From an uncultured Clostridia bacterium (lineage in GTDB: Bacteria; Bacillota; Clostridia; Christensenellales; Borkfalkiaceae), in assembly GCA_947631195.1 (NCBI GenBank), contig CANRKK010000001.1, forward strand, positions 1 to 64,000: DNA of 64,000 nt, read 5' to 3'. Position 1 is the stretch's first letter, and each line of letters starts with the position of its first letter. The notes beneath the pieces are model-generated. The model was not told the origin of the DNA. It worked only from the letters and a program-made list of their open reading frames with translations, and did no database searches. Of the stretch, positions 1 through 8,781 are shown piece by piece. Made by a program: the position numbers and the translations under genes.

Positions 1-25
1 AATATGGACAAGGTTTGATGAAACG

Positions 26-249
26 TGTCATTCCGAGTCGCGGAGCGCGAGGTAATCCCCTCGTGGATTGGTCGAGGCAGGTTAAGGCGGTGCAGAGTAA
101 TGTGCGAGACATTAAGGCAATGCCGTTTCATCCTGCCAAGAGCCGCCACAGGGGGAAAGAAATGGTTTCATCCAACCAAGAGCCACCACAGGGGGATTCT
201 CTCACTCAATCGCCCGCCTGCGGCGGGTCTCATATCGTTCGAAATGACA
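26..249. repeat. Small non-coding repeat-like element with imperfect terminal inverted repeats
   Basis: TGTCATTCCGAG (26-37) is inverted relative to TTCGAAATGACA (238-249). Internal 32-bp direct repeats at 125-156 and 165-196 (29/32 identical). CCGCCTGCGGCGGG palindrome inside. Confidence 0.45.
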
Positions 250-427
250 AGGCTTAATTGGCTCGGGTTATTATGGTCGGCGAAAGGGGAAGGGGACGAC
301 ATTGTGACGAAAATGTTAAAATTCTGTGAAAACGGTGTTTGGGACAACAAAAATATGTGAATACCGTTCACCAAATGTTTGAAACTCACACAAAAGGAAT
401 TTGTCGACAAAAATGCGATTTGTATGG

Positions 428-455
428 TTGACATATTAAAAAATATATTTATACT
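428..455 (+). promoter_or_regulatory. Sigma-A-type promoter upstream of the first surface-protein gene
   Basis: TTGACA (428-433), 16-nt spacer, TATACT (450-455). Confidence 0.5.
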
Positions 456-474
456 TAAAACAAGAGTTGGTTTT

Positions 475-515
475 ACGGCCTGCAGGCCGTTGCGTGCTGC
501 GTTGCAGCACGCAAC
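475..515 (+). promoter_or_regulatory. Structured 5' leader: 16-bp palindrome plus strong hairpin
   Basis: ACGGCCTGCAGGCCGT (475-490) and GTTGCGTGCTG-CGTTG-CAGCACGCAAC (489-515), between the putative promoter and the start codon at 562. Confidence 0.5.
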
Positions 516-561
516 GTATGGCTGTACCACCCATAAAAATGTCTATCAGGAGAATTATTTT

Positions 562-1356
562 ATGAGATCAAAAACAAGGTTGATAGCAGCCATAGCCTCC
601 CTGCTTGTCTGCTTGGCAATGGTTGGCACTGGTTTCGCCAGCTGGGTTATTTTACAAGATAAAACCGTAGATGCTAGTGGCAATGTAAAGGCTGAGGCGG
701 TTAGTGAGGACGGATTGTCGTTTAGTTTGACGTCCCCTTCTAGTGTAGATATACTTTTTACAGGGCCCAAAGAGCAAACTACAGGTGGTGCATGGTTATA
801 TTCTGATGGCGCAACCGGATCTGAAAATTTGGAAGTAACGTTTGAGTTCACTATATCAGGTGCAGTTGGTAGTATTGATATTGGATATGATGAGTCTTCC
901 TTACAATCGGCTATAGATTCTCATTACATTCAGAAAGCTACATGGTCTATAGTTAGTGTTACAAATAGTTCTTTAAATACTGACGTTTTGAGTGAGTCAC
1001 AAGCAGAAATTTCTGGAAGCAGTGTGAAGTTCGGAACGAACGGATATAAGTTTACGGACGGTAAAATTTCAATAAAACTGTCATATAAGTGGGGAGAAAT
1101 GTTTACTACCAGTTCTGGTGTGACATCTAATCCTTATGTTTTCTTTAATGCTAAGAATAAAAATACAAAAGTTCAAGATGATGAAAACTATAGTAGTGGT
1201 TTGAATTTATCTACATATTATTCTTCATATTCAAGTGACAATTGGGATGCAGCGGCTCGAAAAATTCTTAGCGATCTATACACTAAGGTTGGTACAACTG
1301 GTAACTTGAGTATAAATATTACCTTTACTGCCCATCAGGCAAAAGCAACAGCCTAA
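562..1356 (+). CDS. SipW-dependent-type secreted surface protein (TasA/camelysin-like N-terminus)
   Basis: ATG at 562 with SD CAGGAG. N-terminus MRSKTRLIAAIASLLVCLAMVGTGFASWVI resembles SipW substrates. The ORF-track start at 379 is upstream of the better start. Confidence 0.65.
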   Translation: MRSKTRLIAAIASLLVCLAMVGTGFASWVILQDKTVDASGNVKAEAVSEDGLSFSLTSPSSVDILFTGPKEQTTGGAWLYSDGATGSENLEVTFEFTISGAVGSIDIGYDESSLQSAIDSHYIQKATWSIVSVTNSSLNTDVLSESQAEISGSSVKFGTNGYKFTDGKISIKLSYKWGEMFTTSSGVTSNPYVFFNAKNKNTKVQDDENYSSGLNLSTYYSSYSSDNWDAAARKILSDLYTKVGTTGNLSINITFTAHQAKATA

Positions 1357-1396
1357 CAATTTTCAAGCAAATTAATAATCGGATATAAACCAAAAG

Positions 1397-1440
1397 CTAA
1401 AGGGGAGTAGCTTAAATAAACTATTCCCCTTTTAGTTTTA
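1397..1440 (+). terminator. Rho-independent terminator
   Basis: CTAAAGGGGAGTAG / CTATTCCCCTTTTAG stem followed by TTTTA. Confidence 0.55.
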
Positions 1441-1525
1441 TGGGGGCACTATGGGCATATTTTGCCTTTTTAAAATACGCGCGTGCGTGCGCATATAATG
1501 CGCGCAAAATAAGGAAACTGATACT

Positions 1526-2251
1526 GTGGCTAAACTTACAAAAAAGCAATATTCCCGCAAGCGGCTGATGGCCGCGGCGCTTATATTCGTGGCGGTGGCG
1601 CTGATTGTGACGGGCGTTGCAATCTGGCTGCTGTTTAACGCCCTCAACGGCACGTTCGGGGGCAATATCGCCGTAGGCGCCGTGGTAGACAGCCCGCTGG
1701 AATTTTCAAGAATAGTTATCGACGGCATAGAGGTGGACCTGAGGTCGCCCGACCACTCGGTTGACTCGGGGTTCAGGTTTGACTCGGCTTCGGGCGATTT
1801 GGACGGCAGGCTTATGTGGAACGGGGAAGACGCCGAAAAGATGTCGGTCCACGTGGACGTGGTTATTGACCACGCAATGTACCTGCAGCAGTTCGAATAC
1901 GAGTTGGAGCTGCCGGAGGGCGTTATCGAGGCCGCGCGCAAGGGCTATCTGGTTATCGACGAGTACTACGACTGGGAAAAGGCCGAGCCCAAGCGCATAG
2001 AGATCCCCGTGGACAGCGGAACGTACTACAAGGAGCAGGACTCCTGGAGGTTGCAGTTTGACCTCTACCTGTACTGGGGGGAGGCGTTCGGCGGGGTAAA
2101 TCCCAGCATCTGGTATGACGACGGCGGGGCGGACGTGCCCTATGACGATATGGTGGACGTGTTAAACGACTTTCACGACATAATCATGGGCGGGTCCAAA
2201 TTCAGCACCCCGACCTTTACGCTCACTCTGATAGCCAGCCCGAAGGTGTGA
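1526..2251 (+). CDS. Membrane-anchored or secreted protein of unknown function, probable SipW-type substrate
   Basis: GTG start with upstream AAGGAA. One hydrophobic N-terminal segment containing GVAIW. Ends 2 bp before the signal peptidase gene. Confidence 0.6.
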   Translation: MAKLTKKQYSRKRLMAAALIFVAVALIVTGVAIWLLFNALNGTFGGNIAVGAVVDSPLEFSRIVIDGIEVDLRSPDHSVDSGFRFDSASGDLDGRLMWNGEDAEKMSVHVDVVIDHAMYLQQFEYELELPEGVIEAARKGYLVIDEYYDWEKAEPKRIEIPVDSGTYYKEQDSWRLQFDLYLYWGEAFGGVNPSIWYDDGGADVPYDDMVDVLNDFHDIIMGGSKFSTPTFTLTLIASPKV

Positions 2252-2252
2252 T

Positions 2253-3272
2253 ATGGAACAACAGGAACTGATTGCAATTATAGTTACGTTTGTAGGCTTG
2301 CTCTGTTTCGGGGCGGTGTTCACCCTTTTGTATTTCGCATACAAAAGGTCCACCACGACGCAGATTGAAACGGGCAAGCGGGACATAGATTTGATAGACG
2401 CGGCCATTAAGGAAAAGGACCCCAAGGTACAGCGCAGGCGAAAGATTTCGGGCATTGTTCGCACTGTGCTATTCGTGCTGTTTTTGGCAATTATAATTCC
2501 CGTTCTGATAATGTCGGTTATAGGCAAGTTTACCGTAAAGCCGATATTCGACAAGGGGATTATAGTGGTTGCCAGCGGCTCCATGAGCGAGCGGAACCCC
2601 GCAAACGGCTATCTGGACGAAAACAACTTAAACGACCAGTTCAACACCTATGACCTTATCGTGATAAAAAAGGTGAACAGCGCGGACGAACTTAAAAAGT
2701 ACGACGTTATCGCCTACCGCAACAACAAGGGCACCACGATTATCCACCGCATAGTGGACGTTATTGAAACGCAGTCGGGCGGCGTGCGGTTTGAAACGCG
2801 TGGCGACAGCAACAACTCCAGCGACAGTTACCGCCCCGACATTTCGGACGTTATCGGCGTGTACACGGGCGGACGGGTTAAAACGGTGGGCATCTTCGTG
2901 ATGTTTTTGCAGTCGGTGCCCGGCATACTTACCGTGGCTTCGCTTATATACTGCCTGATAATGGTGGACAACGTGTCGCGGAAGATAGAAAAGGTTGAAC
3001 AGGCGCGGATAGACAAACTTATGGGCGCGATAGAGGACCTGTCCGACGTAAAGGATCTTAAAGCCGAATATCTGGAAATTATACACTATAAAGGGTTTGA
3101 ATATCATTTCAACGAGAAGGGCTTTATAAAAAAATCCGAGGTTCCGGTGGGGGAGCAGACGCCGGAACCGAACGAGATGCTCAAAACGATTGACGACGGC
3201 GCCACAAAGGTGACCAAGTCGATTATAATAGAAACCAAACAAATTGAAACGAGGAAAAAACATGAAAAGTAA
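2253..3272 (+). CDS. Signal peptidase I, SipW/ER type (Ser-His), with C-terminal cytosolic extension
   Basis: ASGSMS and TIIHRIVDV motifs (His rather than Lys dyad), N-terminal TM segments and a C-terminal TM followed by ~90 charged residues. Confidence 0.85.
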   Translation: MEQQELIAIIVTFVGLLCFGAVFTLLYFAYKRSTTTQIETGKRDIDLIDAAIKEKDPKVQRRRKISGIVRTVLFVLFLAIIIPVLIMSVIGKFTVKPIFDKGIIVVASGSMSERNPANGYLDENNLNDQFNTYDLIVIKKVNSADELKKYDVIAYRNNKGTTIIHRIVDVIETQSGGVRFETRGDSNNSSDSYRPDISDVIGVYTGGRVKTVGIFVMFLQSVPGILTVASLIYCLIMVDNVSRKIEKVEQARIDKLMGAIEDLSDVKDLKAEYLEIIHYKGFEYHFNEKGFIKKSEVPVGEQTPEPNEMLKTIDDGATKVTKSIIIETKQIETRKKHEK

Positions 3273-5085
3273 CAGACAGTATTTTACCCGCAGAAACCTT
3301 ATATTGTTTGCGCTCGTCGCGCTGTTTTCGGTTATGCTGGTGTTTGTTGCGCTTTGCCTTGACGGCAGCGATTCGGCCATACTCAGCAAAAAGAATCCCG
3401 TTGCCCTGATAGGCGCGGCGCTGAAATTCAAACAGATAACTTCGGGCATATACGGATTGGTGTGCGTTGCGCTGGTTGCCATATATCTGGTGCTCGGCAC
3501 CGTGGCAATCGTCTTTGAAAAGAGAATTGCCTATCTCAACGGAGTAAAAACTTCTTCGCTCAAAATGTGGCTTATCTACATAGCCACGGTTGTTGTATGT
3601 CTGGCGCTTTCGCTGGGGCTGGGCCTGCTTATCCAGCCGCAGATCACGCAGGAAAATATACTCAACCACCTTATCTTTTTGGGCGAAAGCCTTTCGGTTG
3701 CTTTGATTTTATATGCGGCGATAGGGCTGCTTATCACCGCCGTAGTTATGCTGGTGGTTAACTTCAAAAAGGTAAATAAGCCCTTTGAATTTTTCTCCGA
3801 CCCCTCGCTGGACGATATTTTAGACGAGGTTGAGGAGGAAAAGCCCGTTTCGGAGAACTTCGACGAGCCGCAGGAGACTGCCGCGGCGGACGGCACGGTT
3901 GCTTCGGGCGCGGGCGGCGCAGGCGGAGCTTCGGGCGCGGGCGGCGGAGTCGGCGGCGTTGGTTATGCCGTGACCGAGCCTGAAGAGCGCGAAAAGGTGT
4001 TCCCCGCCCTGTGCGGCGTGGACGCGCGTTACGAGGGCTTCGAGGCCGACAATCTGCACAGCGATACGGTAAACCTTCAGCAGCTGTGCGAGGGCTTCCG
4101 CAACTATCTTGCCAAGGCGGAACACTTATATTTCGATATCGACACCATAAGGTTGTTTATAAGCGGTTTAAACGCTTCCCACTTCATTCTGCTCGAGGGC
4201 TTGAGCGGCACGGGTAAAAGCTCGTTGCCCCGTTACTTTGCCAAGTACGTAAGCGGCAAGGCCACGTTCGTGCCCGTGCAGGCGACGTGGCGCGACCGTA
4301 CAAACCTCATCGGTTATTTCAACGACTTCAGCAAGACGTACAACGAAACGGACTTTTTGACCGCGCTGTACGAGGCGAATTTTGACGTGGACCGCATAAA
4401 CGTGTTCGTGCTCGACGAGTTGAACATAAGCCGCGTAGAGTACTACTTTGCCGACTTCTTGTCCGTGCTGGAGTATCCCGCTTCCGAGTGGAAGTTGAGG
4501 CTTATGCAGTTGCCCGTTAACTTCTTGCCGCCCGTCAAGCTGGACGAGGGCATCGTGCAGATTCCCGAAAACGCGTATTTCGTGGGCACGGCGAACAAGG
4601 ACGACAGTACTTTCACCATCGCCGACAAGGTTTACGACCGTGCAATTTCCATAGGCTTTGACAACCGCAACGCCGCCTTTGAAGTGGAGGGCGAAGCGGG
4701 CCCGATAGTTTTGGGCGCGTCCGCGCTGCACCACCTGTTTGCCGAGGCGCTGCAGGTTGACGAATACCGCTTTACCGCAGAGGACGCCGAAAAGTTCACC
4801 GCCGTAACGGGCTATATCTACGATACGTTTGATATTGCTTTCGGTAACCGTGTTCTCAACCAGATAGAAACGCTCGTTCCCACCTATATCGCCTGCGGCG
4901 GTACCAAGGAGGAGGCGCTCGACTTTATTTTGGCAAGCAAAGTGCTTGTGAAGTTGGAGGGCCGCTTTGAGGACTACATCAAAGAGGGATTAAAGAAAGT
5001 TTTGGCTATGCTTTCCTCGCAATACGGCGCGGGAACGTTTAAGCGCAGCGAAAAGGCGATAAATAACCTGCTTAAAAAACTTTGA
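3262..5085 (+). CDS. Membrane-anchored McrB-like AAA+ ATPase
   Basis: About four N-terminal TM segments, Gly/Ala-rich linker, Walker A LEGLSGTGKSSL, Walker B NVFVLDELNISRVE, sensor-like FVGTANKDDST. ATG at 3262 with GAGGAAAAAAC SD. Confidence 0.8.
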   Translation: MKSNRQYFTRRNLILFALVALFSVMLVFVALCLDGSDSAILSKKNPVALIGAALKFKQITSGIYGLVCVALVAIYLVLGTVAIVFEKRIAYLNGVKTSSLKMWLIYIATVVVCLALSLGLGLLIQPQITQENILNHLIFLGESLSVALILYAAIGLLITAVVMLVVNFKKVNKPFEFFSDPSLDDILDEVEEEKPVSENFDEPQETAAADGTVASGAGGAGGASGAGGGVGGVGYAVTEPEEREKVFPALCGVDARYEGFEADNLHSDTVNLQQLCEGFRNYLAKAEHLYFDIDTIRLFISGLNASHFILLEGLSGTGKSSLPRYFAKYVSGKATFVPVQATWRDRTNLIGYFNDFSKTYNETDFLTALYEANFDVDRINVFVLDELNISRVEYYFADFLSVLEYPASEWKLRLMQLPVNFLPPVKLDEGIVQIPENAYFVGTANKDDSTFTIADKVYDRAISIGFDNRNAAFEVEGEAGPIVLGASALHHLFAEALQVDEYRFTAEDAEKFTAVTGYIYDTFDIAFGNRVLNQIETLVPTYIACGGTKEEALDFILASKVLVKLEGRFEDYIKEGLKKVLAMLSSQYGAGTFKRSEKAINNLLKKL

Positions 5086-5101
5086 TTTATAATTCAGACA
5101 G

Positions 5102-6400
5102 ATGATACATTGTGCCGAAAAATTACTTAAAGCTACCAATATTGCGTTAGGGGACTACGCGTCCGCCCACAGGGCCAACGCGTCCTTTTGGCGTGATATT
5201 GAAAAACTTAAGCGGCTAAGCCTGCAGAAGCTCAGTTTGCAGAGCGACGCCGAGTTCTTCGACAAAATAAACACTGTTTTGAGCGTTATCACCACGATAA
5301 TCATACATCCCCACATATTGAACGCCCGCCAAACGGTTATCGTCCGCGCCGAGCAGGCGCACGGGCTTACCCCGGAGATGTTTATGGACACCGTCCGCGA
5401 CCAAAAATTGTGGAAAGACAAGCGCGGCCAAATGACGCCCGAAGAGGTGTATTATTTTGAGAACATAGACGAGTTGAAGAATTATGAAAACCGTTTTATC
5501 GTGCACTTGCTCGATAAAATAAACGATCAACTCAACGAATACGGCAAATTTTACGACTATATGCTGGGCAGGCTCAATCAGGGCGGCGTGCTAACGAAGG
5601 ACAATTCCCAGCTTGAAAAGCTGATGAGACGTTTGGACTCGCTCGCAAAAAAGGTTCGCCGCATCAAGGGCACGTATTTTTATAAGGAAGTGTCCAAAGC
5701 CAACACGTCGTTTACCCATATCGAAGCCACAAACGTTTTAAAGCACAACCGCGCATACAATTTTTGTTACCGCTTTTACACCGCGTACATCACGTACAGC
5801 GACGAGCAGGCGGTGGCGTCCGACCTTGCAAATTACTATTTCACCCGCCTGCTTTTGGCGTTGCTTTCCTGCGGCTTCGAGCTGCAGCCCTCTCCCGGGG
5901 AAAAGCATTACGGCGTGATCCGCCCCATGCGCTTCGAATCGCAGGATTTTGCGCTCGGTTTGGAGCCTGCGGGGGAATACGACGGGTTTTGGGTTAACGT
6001 GACCAATAAAAAGCTCGGCGGGGAGCTCGGCTGGCGCAATTTGCTGGTTTTTGACGGCTCGGTGGACTTTGAAACGGTGCAGCGCAATCTTTTAAGCTAT
6101 CCCGCAGGCGCGCATACGGCCGTCGACGCGATAAACGTTTGGGATTCGGCGTACGTTGACGGCGGTGTGAGGCCGCTTGACGCGGGCAGGCTCACCGAAG
6201 TGGCCATTCTCAAAAGGTATATCAAGGACAAAACCAAAACGGTTAAGGGCAGCCCGGGGATATATTCAAAGCATTGCCCCGTGTGCGGCGGCAAGGATAT
6301 AGGGCTTTTGGGCGACAACGAATTCAGCTGCAACAGGTGCGGCTCGGTGTATTCCTTCCAGGAAGATAATATTTGGTTTAAAAAACTTAGAAAAATATGA
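5102..6400 (+). CDS. DUF2357/McrC-like protein with C-terminal zinc ribbon
   Basis: ENRFIVHLLDKI motif typical of DUF2357-family partners of McrB-like ATPases. C-terminal CPVCGG...CNRCGSVYSF. Directly downstream of the AAA+ gene. Confidence 0.6.
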   Translation: MIHCAEKLLKATNIALGDYASAHRANASFWRDIEKLKRLSLQKLSLQSDAEFFDKINTVLSVITTIIIHPHILNARQTVIVRAEQAHGLTPEMFMDTVRDQKLWKDKRGQMTPEEVYYFENIDELKNYENRFIVHLLDKINDQLNEYGKFYDYMLGRLNQGGVLTKDNSQLEKLMRRLDSLAKKVRRIKGTYFYKEVSKANTSFTHIEATNVLKHNRAYNFCYRFYTAYITYSDEQAVASDLANYYFTRLLLALLSCGFELQPSPGEKHYGVIRPMRFESQDFALGLEPAGEYDGFWVNVTNKKLGGELGWRNLLVFDGSVDFETVQRNLLSYPAGAHTAVDAINVWDSAYVDGGVRPLDAGRLTEVAILKRYIKDKTKTVKGSPGIYSKHCPVCGGKDIGLLGDNEFSCNRCGSVYSFQEDNIWFKKLRKI

Positions 6401-7188
6401 GTACTCAAACTTCTAAAACAGCAGATCCGCAGGTTTCTGCGCCTGAAAAAGCGTCCGGCGAGCGCGAAGTTATGATATCCATAAAAAATCTCTGCAAGTC
6501 ATACGGCAAAAAAGAGGTTTTAAAGGGTATCAACCTCGACGTGTACGGCGGCGAACTCTTTGGGTTTATCGGCCGCAACGGTATAGGTAAATCCACGACT
6601 ATCGACTGCATGATAGGCGTAAAGCGGTTTGACAATGGCACGATCTCCATCGGCGGCTACGACATAGTGAAGGAAAGCGTGGAGTGCAAGCGCATTTTCG
6701 GCTACGTTGCCAGCGAGCCCACCTGTTATGATATCATGACGGGTTACGACTATCTTGAATTTGTGTCGAGCGTCTACGGAGTGGGGCAAAAGGAGTTCCG
6801 CACCAACTGCGAATATCTGATGGGCAGGCTGTCCTTCAAGGAAAGCGACTTGCACTTGCCTATATCGGGCTATTCCCACGGCATGAAGCAAAAGCTCTGC
6901 CTTATCGGCAGCTTGCTGCACAGTCCCGACGTCTGGATTTTGGACGAACCCACCGTCGGCCTTGACATAATGGCCGTGGAAGAGCTGAAAAAGATGATGC
7001 GCGAGTACGCCAACCATGGCAAAACGGTTTTTGTAACCTCGCATAACATAGAGCTTGTATCCAAGCTGTGCGACAGGGTTGCAATTGTGAATAAAGGCGT
7101 AGTCTCCGCCGTATATGACCTCAACCAATCGCCGAACTTGCGTCTGCGTTTGGCAAGGTTGTTTATAGAGACTTACGGAAACGAATAA
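6397..7188 (+). CDS. ABC transporter ATP-binding protein
   Basis: Walker A GRNGIGKST, signature SGYSHGMKQ, Walker B VWILDEPTVGLD. ATGA overlap with upstream gene. Confidence 0.92.
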   Translation: MSTQTSKTADPQVSAPEKASGEREVMISIKNLCKSYGKKEVLKGINLDVYGGELFGFIGRNGIGKSTTIDCMIGVKRFDNGTISIGGYDIVKESVECKRIFGYVASEPTCYDIMTGYDYLEFVSSVYGVGQKEFRTNCEYLMGRLSFKESDLHLPISGYSHGMKQKLCLIGSLLHSPDVWILDEPTVGLDIMAVEELKKMMREYANHGKTVFVTSHNIELVSKLCDRVAIVNKGVVSAVYDLNQSPNLRLRLARLFIETYGNE

Positions 7189-8780
7189 TGATCGCATTAT
7201 TGGCTAAGGATTTTAAGCTTGTTTTTGCAAGCGGAAGAGTAGGGAAGTGGCGCATAGTATCCTATGTGCTCAGCGTTATGCTCTTAATAATGTTTGTCGC
7301 AATCGAAACGTTTATCGTGTCGGGCGTTTTGTCGCGCCTTGACGCTTACGTAAACGCGCCCATTGCCTTTTTATCCATAGCCTTGTTTGTCGTCAGCATA
7401 TTGATGATTTTTCTCTGCCTCGTGCAGGCAAAAAAGCTGTTTTTTAACGAGCGCGACACAACCAATCTGTCCAGCATGCCCGTGAGCAACGCGCAGATCA
7501 TCATTTCCAAATTGCTGTTTTTGTTCCTTATGCAATATGTAACGGGTCTGATGTTTACATACCCTATCATCGTGGCCTACAACATTTTGTACGGCGGCGG
7601 AAAGATGATGTATTATTTTGGAGTATTTTATCCCATGCTGGCCTTTCCGTTTGAATGCGGCGTGGCGTTGCTTTTGGTGTATCCCTACAAACTGCTTTCG
7701 GATTTTTTAAAAAAACATTCCCTTGTGCAGTTTATCGTGGCGGCAGTGGTTATCTTCGGGGTATGTTATCTATACAGCGTTATACTGAACCTTTTTGTGT
7801 CGCTGGTAGCAAATAATAACTTTGACGCCATTATAAATACGTCTACCGTAAACGGCATGATTACCGCCAAGCGTTACATGGTTCCCATAAGTTGGCTGGT
7901 GGATTTGTTCTTCAGCGGCAAGATCCGCATGCTCGGCATATATTTGTGCGTGGCGTTGGGAATCTTTTTGCTTGGCTCTACGCTGTGCATACTTACGTTC
8001 AACTACCTGCGGAGCGTGCGTTTTCAGGGGAGACAACGCCCCAGACCTTTAAATTATAAACAGCACACGTTGACCCGCGCCCTGATAAAAAAGGAATTTT
8101 TATTGCTTTTTAAAGACAGCAACAATCTGTTTTCTTTTACCGGTTTGGTGTTGGTTCAGCCATTTTTGGTATATTTAATTATATCTTCTATAAACACAAT
8201 TTTCAAAAGCGGTATTTTTGCATATTATGTGGCCCTGATGCCGAACTTTTTGCCGATAATCGATATGTTGCTGGTAATTTTGGTCAGCCTGATTATCAGT
8301 CAAGGCGCAAACAGTTACATTTCTTCCGAGGGCAAAAATATACGCTTGATAAAACTTTTGCCCGTAAGCGTGTTCAAACAGTTATTTATAAAAGTGGCTT
8401 TGCCGCTTTCGTTTGTGGCGGTATCCGTATTGCTTAGCTACGTCGTGCTGTTTGTATTCGGATGCATAAATTTGTGGACGGCGCTGTTTGGATTGCTAAT
8501 CACATTGCTTATACAAGTTATTTTTAGCGTAATTTCCCTGTATGAGGAATTGCAAATCAGGCAAAACCGCGCGCGCAGTTACTTTTTGTCCTCGACATTT
8601 TCGTACTTGGTGCCCATTTTATACGCGGTAGCGATGATATTGGGGAGCTACTTCGGGCTTAATTTGTACGTTGGGTTTGCCATCGGCGTTGCAATAGTGG
8701 TGGCGAGCGGATTGCCTTGGGTAATAAATTTCCGCAAGCGCATTCTTGCACAGTTTGAGCAGTTGGAGGTAATCAACTGA
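7188..8780 (+). CDS. ABC transporter permease (ABC-2-like, about 10-12 TM)
   Basis: Many hydrophobic segments. Immediately follows the ATPase with 1-bp overlap. Confidence 0.8.
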   Translation: MIALLAKDFKLVFASGRVGKWRIVSYVLSVMLLIMFVAIETFIVSGVLSRLDAYVNAPIAFLSIALFVVSILMIFLCLVQAKKLFFNERDTTNLSSMPVSNAQIIISKLLFLFLMQYVTGLMFTYPIIVAYNILYGGGKMMYYFGVFYPMLAFPFECGVALLLVYPYKLLSDFLKKHSLVQFIVAAVVIFGVCYLYSVILNLFVSLVANNNFDAIINTSTVNGMITAKRYMVPISWLVDLFFSGKIRMLGIYLCVALGIFLLGSTLCILTFNYLRSVRFQGRQRPRPLNYKQHTLTRALIKKEFLLLFKDSNNLFSFTGLVLVQPFLVYLIISSINTIFKSGIFAYYVALMPNFLPIIDMLLVILVSLIISQGANSYISSEGKNIRLIKLLPVSVFKQLFIKVALPLSFVAVSVLLSYVVLFVFGCINLWTALFGLLITLLIQVIFSVISLYEELQIRQNRARSYFLSSTFSYLVPILYAVAMILGSYFGLNLYVGFAIGVAIVVASGLPWVINFRKRILAQFEQLEVIN

Positions 8781-8781
8781 T

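Noticed and set aside
26-249. Possible insertion sequence
   Set aside because: Too short and no transposase ORF; kept only as a MITE-like repeat.
15-530. Overlapping small ORFs (80-120 aa) at the window start on both strands
   Set aside because: They overlap repeat-like DNA in several frames, have no recognisable motifs or SD support, and look like chance ORFs.
2628-3500. 290-aa antisense ORF opposite the signal peptidase (and many similar antisense ORFs across the window)
   Set aside because: Mirror ORFs over GC-rich coding DNA; the + strand proteins have clear family motifs.
3262-6400. Canonical McrBC restriction system
   Set aside because: TM anchoring, no evident nuclease motif and embedding in a SipW/ABC operon argue against a simple McrBC assignment.
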